Shown in pieces: positions 35,085-40,881 of a stretch of 40,881 nt of DNA. The first letter of the stretch is position 1. Each line of letters opens with the position of its first letter. The DNA is from JAGXOF01 sp046545575 (GTDB lineage Bacteria; Chloroflexota; Dehalococcoidia; SZUA-161; SpSt-899), in NCBI GenBank assembly GCA_046545575.1, contig JBKGZM010000011.1:1-40881 (forward strand), given 5' to 3'. Made by a program: the position numbers and the translations under genes. Under the pieces are notes generated by a model. It was not told the origin of the DNA. It searched no databases and saw only the letters and a list, made by a program, of their open reading frames with translations.

Positions 35085-35944
35085 AGTGCGAAGAAGTGAG
35101 AGACTTGCTGCCGGAATACCTGGAAGGAACTCTCAAGGGCAGAAAGCTGCGAGCCCTTGAGAAGCACCTTCAGGGCTGTGAGGTCTGCCAGCAGGAACTG
35201 GAAAGCATCCGGGAAATGGATGCCCGCTTGAGCGAGGATATCCCCAGATATTGGGAGAATATCAATCCCAGGCCGGAGTTCCTCGCCCGGCTCAGGCAGA
35301 TGGACTTCGAGGCATCACGTCCTCAATCTGTAAGCGTACTGGATGCGCTGTCGGGATTCTGGATGAGGTACCGCACAGGCCTGGTGACATCCGTTTCCAT
35401 CTGCATCGTTGCGGTTATCCTCGTGATGGTTGTTCCTACACTTATATCGCCGATGGGTGAGGAAGAGGCTTTAGAGCAGACTCCGGCAGAGACACCTGCT
35501 CCGCAAGAGGGAGCAGAGGAAAGAGCATTCTCAGGGAAGGGGGCTGAGCCAACGGAGACAGAGTCAGCGACAGGATTGGAGGGGCCTCAGGGACCTCAGG
35601 GGGCACGGACGCCCGGGGTAACTACTAGTGAAGGGCTGACGGTTGATTCCCAGGACCTGGCTGCCTCCGCTGAGATAACAGGATATACTCCGGAAAAGGC
35701 GGAACGGGCGATCGATATTGCCCTTAATAACAGCCGCGTTCAGAGCATCCTTGCCAATGTGGAAATTGTATCAGTGGAGGAGGTGCGCGAGTCCATTGAA
35801 GATATCGAAAATTGGACCGGGCCGGTGGTTGTTATGACTTTGTCAGGTGCGGAAGACCAGCAGGAGTCTCAGCTCTCCGTGTATGTGGATTTGGATGAAG
35901 GGCGTGTGGTAGAGGTGAAACACCAAAACATCTCAAGCAAGTAA
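35081..35944 (+). CDS. Membrane-bound anti-sigma factor with zinc-finger (ZAS) domain
   Basis: 287 residues. The cytoplasmic N-terminal zf-HC2/ZAS domain has Cys3 and H-x3-C-x2-C (His29, Cys33, Cys36 in HLQGCEVC), as in RsrA/ChrR-like anti-sigma factors. One transmembrane helix lies at about 100-123. A Pro/Glu/Thr-rich linker follows (about 124-195), containing EGPQGPQGARTPG. A folded outer domain (about 200-287) resembles no family I can name with certainty. It overlaps the sigma gene by four bases and presumably holds that sigma factor at the membrane until an outside signal is sensed. Confidence 0.85.
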   Translation: MKCEEVRDLLPEYLEGTLKGRKLRALEKHLQGCEVCQQELESIREMDARLSEDIPRYWENINPRPEFLARLRQMDFEASRPQSVSVLDALSGFWMRYRTGLVTSVSICIVAVILVMVVPTLISPMGEEEALEQTPAETPAPQEGAEERAFSGKGAEPTETESATGLEGPQGPQGARTPGVTTSEGLTVDSQDLAASAEITGYTPEKAERAIDIALNNSRVQSILANVEIVSVEEVRESIEDIENWTGPVVVMTLSGAEDQQESQLSVYVDLDEGRVVEVKHQNISSK

Positions 35945-35964
35945 ATCCTGGGAAAGGAGGAATC

Positions 35965-37110
35965 ATGTGGAAGGTATTGGGCGTAGTTATATTGGTAATG
36001 GGTTTGGTTCTATCCATCTCGTGCGCATCGGCATCGCCGGGGCAGGAAGATGCGGCGGCACCGGAACCAGCTCCGGCCCCAACCTCAACCTCTGGCTATC
36101 AGAGAGACTACGAAACTTCCGAAGCAGCAAAGGGGAGCACTGCATCATTTGAAGGGAGTGGCTATGAAGAAGCGGATGAGATGGAACTAACCGGCGAGGA
36201 ATGGGCAACCGAGAGAATGATAGTTCGGACCGGCAATCTGGAGCTGACGGTAAAGGATGTGAGTGATGCAGTGGGTGAGGTGAAGAGAATAGCTGACAGG
36301 CTGGGGGGCTATGTGGTCTCATCCAGAGTACACGGTGGTGAGGAGCACAACACGGCGGATGTTTCCATCAGGGTTCCTGCTCAGAAATATGATGAAGCTA
36401 TGGAGTCGGTGCGAAATATAGCTATTGAGGTGACCCTGGAAACCAACCAGGCAAAGGATGTAACCGAGGAATACACCGACCTTGAATCGAAGTTGCGGAA
36501 CCTGGAGGCAACGGAGCAACGTTATCTTGAAATCCTGGAGAAGGCGGAAACGGTGGAGGATATACTTGAGGTGGAGCGAGCCCTTTCTGAGACGCGGGGG
36601 AAGATTGAACAAACCAAGGGACGTATGCAATACTTAGAGAGGACCTCATCCACTTCCTTGATCGAAGTGCATTTGGAGGAAGAGCGTGCCTTGGAGGTTG
36701 ATTTCGAGGCCAGCAAGATAGAGATTGAGGAAGGGGAAGAGGTATATATTCAGGATAAAACTATCGGTGGCTCCGGCCCTTACGGGTATAGCTGGGACTT
36801 TGGCAATGGCGAATCCAGCACGGATGTAAGTCCTACCGTGGTCTATGAGGATGCCGGGAAATACACGGTCAGCCTTACAGTGACGGATGGCGAAGGGAAT
36901 TCGGACACAGAGACCAAGGAAGAATACATCAAGGTGGTGCCCAAACCCGGTTGGAGTCCGGGAAATGTGGCTCGGTCGGCCTGGCATGGCCTGGTGGCCA
37001 CTGGCCATGTCCTGGGTAATATAGTTATTTGGCTTGGAATCCTGGCCGTTATCTGGGTACCTGTTCTGGTCATCGCATTGCTGGTGAGGAGACATCGAAG
37101 GAAAGCTTGA
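35965..37110 (+). CDS. DUF4349 lipoprotein with an inserted PKD domain and C-terminal membrane anchor
   Basis: 381 residues. The signal peptide ends in SISC (Cys20), a plausible but not perfect lipobox. It is followed by a Pro/Ala/Ser-rich linker, then a DUF4349 domain (about 82-240): MIVRTGNLELTVKDV, GGYVVSSRV, VSIRVPAQKYDEAM and a coiled coil DLESKLRNLEATEQRYLEIL...VERALSETRGKIEQ. A PKD domain sits at about 244-326, recognisable from SWDFGNGESSTDVSPTVVYEDAGKYTVSLTV. A transmembrane helix (about 352-374) and a basic tail RRHRRKA end it. In most DUF4349 proteins the coiled coil leads directly to the membrane helix, so the PKD module looks inserted. It starts 20 bases after the anti-sigma gene with AAAGGAGG. 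The function is unknown; envelope sensing is a guess from context. Confidence 0.85.
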   Translation: MWKVLGVVILVMGLVLSISCASASPGQEDAAAPEPAPAPTSTSGYQRDYETSEAAKGSTASFEGSGYEEADEMELTGEEWATERMIVRTGNLELTVKDVSDAVGEVKRIADRLGGYVVSSRVHGGEEHNTADVSIRVPAQKYDEAMESVRNIAIEVTLETNQAKDVTEEYTDLESKLRNLEATEQRYLEILEKAETVEDILEVERALSETRGKIEQTKGRMQYLERTSSTSLIEVHLEEERALEVDFEASKIEIEEGEEVYIQDKTIGGSGPYGYSWDFGNGESSTDVSPTVVYEDAGKYTVSLTVTDGEGNSDTETKEEYIKVVPKPGWSPGNVARSAWHGLVATGHVLGNIVIWLGILAVIWVPVLVIALLVRRHRRKA

Positions 37111-37123
37111 TAGGAGAGGATTT

Positions 37124-38347
37124 ATGCCGCTCATAGTTCAGAAATATGGTGGAAGCTCGGTTGCGGATGCCGAGAGGATACGGCACGTGGCACGGAGGTT
37201 GATTCGTGCGAAGGAGGAGGGAAACAGGGTGGTGGTGGTGGTTTCCGCAATGGGCAAGACCACCGATGAACTCATAAGTCTCGCCGGACAGGTGTCGGAG
37301 CGACCGGACAAGCGGGAGCTCGATATGTTGCTTTCGACCGGTGAGGTTGTGTCCTGCACTCTGCTCACGATGGCCTTGAGATCGATGGGGCAGGAGGCAA
37401 TCAGTCTTACCGGTGCACAGGCCGGGATTCAGACCGACTCAGTTTATAGCCGTGCCCGGATTACCGGCATTTCCACAAAGCGCATTACTAGAGAACTGGA
37501 TCAGGGCAAGATCGTTGTCGTTGCGGGGTTTCAGGGGATTAGCGATGAGTACGACATAACCACCCTGGGCCGCGGCGGCTCCGATACGACTGCGGTGGCA
37601 TTGGCGATAGGCCTCTCCGCGGACAGGTGTGAGATATTTACGGATGTTGAAGGAGTTTACTCCGCTGACCCGCGAATTGTCCCTGAGGCACGCAAGCTGA
37701 ATGAGATCATCTATGAGGAAATGCTGGATATGGCAGCTCTGGGATCCAAGGTCGTGCATCCGCGTGCAGTGGAACTGGGGTGGGAGTACAACATGCCGAT
37801 TTTAGTAGCATCCTCGTTTAATGATAGCCAGGGAACTCTTATTCATGGAGGTGTTTCTATGGAGGTGAGAAATAAGATCAGTGGCATAGCCCACGATTCG
37901 AATATCGCCAAGGTAACCGTGATCGGCGTGCCGGACAAGCCAGGGATTGCCAGCTCCGTATTTGAAGCGCTGGCGGCAGCCAATATCAGCGTCGATACCA
38001 TTGTTCAGAATGCCAGTATCGACAGGATCACCGATGTCACCTTTACCGTGGGGAGAAATGATCTGGACAGCGCAATGGAGGTGGTCAAATCCGTAGCTGA
38101 GTCCATCGGTGCCAGGGACTGTGTAAGCGATAATACAGTGGGCAAGGTGAGCATAATCGGTTCGGGGATTCAAAGCGCTCCCGGGTATGCTTCACGCATG
38201 TTCAGGGCCCTCTCCGACCAGAACATCAACATCGAGTTGATTTCCACCTCGGAGATAAGGATTACCTGCATCATCGAGGAGGCCAAAGTCCCTGAAGCTG
38301 TTCGAACTTTACATAAGGCCTTCGAGCTAGAAACAAGCGAAGTTTAG
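37124..38347 (+). CDS. lysC: Aspartate kinase (aspartokinase)
   Basis: Phosphorylates aspartate, the entry to lysine, threonine, methionine and diaminopimelate synthesis. The kinase domain starts MPLIVQKYGGSSVADAERI. It contains GRGGSDTTAVALAIGL and FTDVEGVYSADPRIVPEARK. Two ACT domains follow for feedback control (VTVIGVPDKPGIASSVFEAL and VSIIGSGIQSAPGYASRMFRAL). 407 residues, the monofunctional type. GGAGAGG precedes the ATG. It lies 13 bases after the DUF4349 gene, so it may be co-transcribed with the sigma-factor genes, an odd pairing. No lysine riboswitch fits in the short gap. Confidence 0.96.
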   Translation: MPLIVQKYGGSSVADAERIRHVARRLIRAKEEGNRVVVVVSAMGKTTDELISLAGQVSERPDKRELDMLLSTGEVVSCTLLTMALRSMGQEAISLTGAQAGIQTDSVYSRARITGISTKRITRELDQGKIVVVAGFQGISDEYDITTLGRGGSDTTAVALAIGLSADRCEIFTDVEGVYSADPRIVPEARKLNEIIYEEMLDMAALGSKVVHPRAVELGWEYNMPILVASSFNDSQGTLIHGGVSMEVRNKISGIAHDSNIAKVTVIGVPDKPGIASSVFEALAAANISVDTIVQNASIDRITDVTFTVGRNDLDSAMEVVKSVAESIGARDCVSDNTVGKVSIIGSGIQSAPGYASRMFRALSDQNINIELISTSEIRITCIIEEAKVPEAVRTLHKAFELETSEV

Positions 38348-38350
38348 GTC

Positions 38351-38389
38351 GAAGGCGGCCAGCCCGCCCGAGGCGGGCTGGCCGCCTTC
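38351..38389. terminator. Strong GC-rich hairpin between convergent lysC and the receiver gene
   Basis: A perfect 18-bp stem (38351-38368 with 38372-38389) closes a 3-base loop CGA. It lies 3 bases after the lysC stop and 19 bases from the stop of the convergent gene. No T run follows on either side, so it may end transcription in both directions by stem strength, or block readthrough and protect mRNA ends. Confidence 0.7.
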
Positions 38390-38408
38390 TCTCACGCGCC
38401 ATAGAAAC

Positions 38409-39257
38409 CTATGGACCCGAACCATAGAGTATTCTCCCTGACGGCTTCTGAGGTGAGGTAAAGGTCTCCTCCAGCTCGGCAAAGGGTTCAGGGAAGTAAT
38501 CACCCTTCGATACTGTCCTCACCCCGGTCACAAGCTGCCCGCTGGCTGCCTTCTTCGGAATGAACCCGAATGCCCCTGCCTGTCTGCATGCGATCATGTT
38601 CTCCATTTCATCGTATTGCGTCAGCATAAGCGACCGTGTTTGTGGATACTCGCTGGTAATTCGTCTGGCAGCATCGATTCCGCTCATCACCGGCATGACT
38701 ATATCGAGTAGCGCCACATCGGGCATGAGTCTCAGCACCTTGTCGATCGCCTCTTTCCCGTTGGGTACCTCCGCTACCACCTCCATGTCTTTTTGTAATG
38801 CCAGAACCGAACATATGCCGTCTCTGACGACGGTGTGGTCATCGGCCACGAGGACACGGATGATCCTGTACACCTCTTCCAGCAGACTCTGCAGGCGCGG
38901 GACTAGCACGGCGGGCTCTATCGGTTTGCTCACAAACTCATCAGCCTCAAGCTGCATTCCCTCGTGACGCCTCCACCCCTTCACTGAACGCTCTTCCTTT
39001 CTGGCATCGATAACTATCAGAGGTACGCTCTTAAAACGGGGATGCTTTTTCAACCATTGATGCATGGAGAAGGCGTCCCCGACCGGTGCCAGCGTGCCCA
39101 GCACGACGATTGCGGGATCCTCATTCATTTTCTCCTGTGCCTGTGCCTTGTTTGAGGTAGCGATGACGTCGAAATTCTTCGCCTGAAGCGTCATCCGAAA
39201 TGCCTCCAGGAAATCCGGTTCGTCATCCACCAGCAATATTCTTCTGTTCTCCACCAT
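38409..39257 (-). CDS. Tandem receiver-domain protein without output domain
   Basis: 282 residues with two CheY-like receivers. Receiver 1 (about 5-125) has the acidic pair Asp11-Asp12 and the conserved Lys111, but the phospho-acceptor position is Gly54 (VVLGTLAP where VLLDxxMP is expected), so it should not be phosphorylated. Receiver 2 (about 133-255) is NarL-like and complete: Asp139-Asp140, acceptor Asp185 (ALLDIVMP), Thr213 and Lys235/236. No helix-turn-helix follows; the last 25 residues look unstructured. GGAGGG precedes the ATG. It starts 23 bases after metF, so it is the third gene of the metV-metF operon. It probably works by protein contacts rather than DNA binding. No histidine kinase is in the window. 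Confidence 0.88.
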   Translation of the reverse strand: MVENRRILLVDDEPDFLEAFRMTLQAKNFDVIATSNKAQAQEKMNEDPAIVVLGTLAPVGDAFSMHQWLKKHPRFKSVPLIVIDARKEERSVKGWRRHEGMQLEADEFVSKPIEPAVLVPRLQSLLEEVYRIIRVLVADDHTVVRDGICSVLALQKDMEVVAEVPNGKEAIDKVLRLMPDVALLDIVMPVMSGIDAARRITSEYPQTRSLMLTQYDEMENMIACRQAGAFGFIPKKAASGQLVTGVRTVSKGDYFPEPFAELEETFTSPQKPSGRILYGSGP

Positions 39258-39280
39258 TTCTTCCCTCCTTTCCCGTATTT

Positions 39281-40192
39281 TTAGCTTGCCCGACCGGCGG
39301 CAAGCTCCAACTCGGCCGCCTCCAGGATGTCGGGGACTATCCCTTCATTCCCAACCGCCATAACATGGACGCCGTTACATAGCTTTTCCTCCTTTATAGC
39401 CTTGATGAGTCTGCCCGCAATCTCAATACCCTTCTGGAGCCGCTTACCCTTCTCGGCTGTGGAAAGCTCGTCGATGACTTCTTGCGGTACCGTTATTCCC
39501 GGGACATTTTCGTTCATGAACTTGGCCATTCGGGGCGAGGACAGGACTATTATCCCGGCTAGCACCTTTGTATTGAACTGACTGGCATACTGCATGAACC
39601 TACGCAGGCTTGGCAATTCGAATATGCCCTGAGTCTGGAAGAACTGTGCTCCGGCAGCGATTTTCTTATCGAATTTGATAAGCTGCGGCTCGATAAAGTC
39701 CGCTGCTGGATGGACCGAGGCACCTATGCAGAACTGGGGCGCTCCCTTCAGGTCATTCCCCGCCGCGTCCTTTCCCGCTTCCATATCCTGAATCATTCTC
39801 AGCAACTGCACGGAATCCACATCGAATACCGGTTTCACTTCCGGATGATCTCCCACGTCGATGCTGTCGCCTGTCAGGCAGAGGACATTGTTGATCCCTC
39901 GTGTGTGAGCCAGAAGCAAATCCGCTTCAAGCGCCAGCCGGTTGCGGTCACGACAGGTCATCTGCAGGATAGGTTCAGCGCCCTCGTCCTTTACCAGGAG
40001 ACAGCCGCCAAGTGAGGGGAAGCGCATCACCGAGCTTTGATGGTCGGTGACGTTTATGGCATCGACCTTGTCCTTGAGCAGCTCGATGTTCTCGATCAGC
40101 TCCGAGATATCCGTGCCCTTGGGCGGCCCTACCTCTGAGGTCACCAGGAACGTGTCGGAGTAGAGCTTTTCCTCAAATAGCGACTTAGCCAT
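39281..40192 (-). CDS. metF: Methylene-tetrahydrofolate reductase, catalytic subunit (MetF-like)
   Basis: TIM-barrel flavoprotein reducing methylene-THF to methyl-THF. Family marks are TSEVGPPKGTD with the conserved Glu, KVDAINVTDHQSSVMR, LQMTCRDRNRLALEADLL, NNVLCLTGDSIDVGDHPEVKPVFD, and FFQTQGIFELPSLRRFM. 303 residues, the short bacterial type found with MetV in acetogens. Its start lies inside the metV end (8-base overlap) with GGAGGGG ahead, so the two subunits are translationally coupled. In anaerobic Chloroflexota this would serve the methyl branch of the Wood-Ljungdahl pathway and methionine synthesis. Confidence 0.93.
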   Translation of the reverse strand: MAKSLFEEKLYSDTFLVTSEVGPPKGTDISELIENIELLKDKVDAINVTDHQSSVMRFPSLGGCLLVKDEGAEPILQMTCRDRNRLALEADLLLAHTRGINNVLCLTGDSIDVGDHPEVKPVFDVDSVQLLRMIQDMEAGKDAAGNDLKGAPQFCIGASVHPAADFIEPQLIKFDKKIAAGAQFFQTQGIFELPSLRRFMQYASQFNTKVLAGIIVLSSPRMAKFMNENVPGITVPQEVIDELSTAEKGKRLQKGIEIAGRLIKAIKEEKLCNGVHVMAVGNEGIVPDILEAAELELAAGRAS

Positions 40193-40868
40193 GTTCCCCT
40201 CCTTGAGCTGCCCCGACTTTCGTTACTATCCTGCGGGGTCTTGGAATGGGACGGAAGTTTCTGGGCGGGTAGTAGCGCCTCATCTTGTCGAGTTGCCCCA
40301 GCCTCTCCAGTCGCTGGTAGATGAGGATCCATGCACAGTCCATGTCCTTGTTTACCTCGCACTTCCCGTTTTTGCTTCCCGCGCAGGGCCCATTGAGGAG
40401 CCCCTTGGCACATCTGGTTATTGGACAAATGCCCGCTGTGTCGGCCAGGCGGCACTCGCCGCATGCTGCACATCGCTCATCCCAGACGCCCCATTCATCG
40501 GCCATTCCCATGAACGAGGTGTTGACGCCAGGCAGGCAGGGGATGTCCTGAAGATGTGTGGCCAGGGACTGCACCCCGATGCCGCAACCCAGTGAGAGAA
40601 CGGCATCGACCTCCTCTGCAAATGGGGTGACGGCCTCAAGGAACTCGACATCACACTGCCGTTTCACCGTGTACTCGGAGAAAGTGTGAATCACTTCCCC
40701 TTCCCTTGCCTCGGCCATCTGCAGGGCACTGCGCAAGAAGGAGACCTCCTGCTCACCGCCAGCGCCACACACCGTCATGCAGGTACCACAGCCAAGAATC
40801 AGGACCCTCTCGTATGGAGCGATCGTTCGCCTTATTTCCTCGAGCGGCTTCTGTTCAGCGACAATCAA
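40185..40868 (-). CDS. metV: Methylene-tetrahydrofolate reductase, iron-sulfur subunit (MetV, MTHFR C-terminal family)
   Basis: 227 residues, cysteine-rich. The N-terminal part has LILGCGTCMTVCGAGG. The C-terminal part has a dense cluster-binding region CAACGECRLADTAGICPITRC...GPCAGSKNGKCEV and then DMDCAW. This is the pattern of the zinc/iron-sulfur partner that feeds electrons to MetF. The likely start is TTG at 40868, preceded by AGGAGGTG five bases upstream, so the gene is complete and only 13 bases of upstream sequence remain in the window. Further operon genes, for example an hdr-type electron donor, could lie beyond the edge. Confidence 0.9.
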   Translation of the reverse strand: MIVAEQKPLEEIRRTIAPYERVLILGCGTCMTVCGAGGEQEVSFLRSALQMAEAREGEVIHTFSEYTVKRQCDVEFLEAVTPFAEEVDAVLSLGCGIGVQSLATHLQDIPCLPGVNTSFMGMADEWGVWDERCAACGECRLADTAGICPITRCAKGLLNGPCAGSKNGKCEVNKDMDCAWILIYQRLERLGQLDKMRRYYPPRNFRPIPRPRRIVTKVGAAQGGEHG

Positions 40869-40881
40869 GATTTCACCTCCT

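Overview
The window looks like a chromosomal core segment of an anaerobic member of the Chloroflexota, most likely class Dehalococcoidia. That placement is an inference. It rests on four things: the protein style of RpoB/RpoC; a citramalate synthase with LeuD and LeuB; a two-subunit MetV-MetF methylene-tetrahydrofolate reductase of the Wood-Ljungdahl type; and lipoprotein genes without any sign of an outer membrane. I see no tRNA, rRNA, CRISPR, insertion sequence, prophage or integrase, and no gene-free stretch longer than 300 bases.

Layout. 1-7920 (+): rpoB-rpoC behind a near-consensus promoter and ended by a bidirectional terminator shared with the convergent cimA. 7933-9528 (-): cimA. 9777-11890 (+): a YihY/BrkB membrane protein and an HtrA-like protease. 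11903-32681 (-): a 21-kb block read in one direction. In order of transcription it holds the ATP synthase operon (atpZ-B-E-F-H-A-G, a universal stress protein, atpD, atpC), an HDAC-family deacetylase, purH, pepA, a DUF349-like coiled-coil protein, a C-terminally truncated metallo-hydrolase, and then rpmH-rnpA-yidD-PQQ lipoprotein-yidC-jag-ileS. 32864-38347 (+): leuD-leuB, an ECF sigma factor with its anti-sigma factor, a DUF4349 lipoprotein carrying a PKD domain, and lysC. 38409-40868 (-): the operon metV-metF plus a tandem-receiver protein without output domain; its promoter lies beyond the right edge.

How the genes fit together. CimA, LeuD and LeuB can supply 2-oxobutanoate for isoleucine from pyruvate and acetyl-CoA; LeuC is not in the window. 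The rpmH block couples ribosome and RNase P production to membrane protein insertion (YidD, YidC, Jag). The ATP synthase is complete (a, b, c, alpha, beta, gamma, delta, epsilon plus AtpZ), and its c subunit lacks the usual sodium ligands. MetVF points to a methyl branch of the Wood-Ljungdahl pathway.

No strikingly new multi-gene system is evident. The observations most worth a second look are the receiver protein tied to metVF (first receiver lacks its phospho-acceptor Asp, no output domain), UspA inside the ATP synthase operon, a beta-propeller lipoprotein inserted between yidD and yidC, an Asp-to-Glu change in the HtrA catalytic triad, the DUF4349-PKD fusion behind an ECF sigma/anti-sigma pair, and a truncated hydrolase whose 3' end overlaps the rpmH promoter. 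Several start codons were chosen from Shine-Dalgarno (SD) and promoter positions rather than from the longest reading frame.
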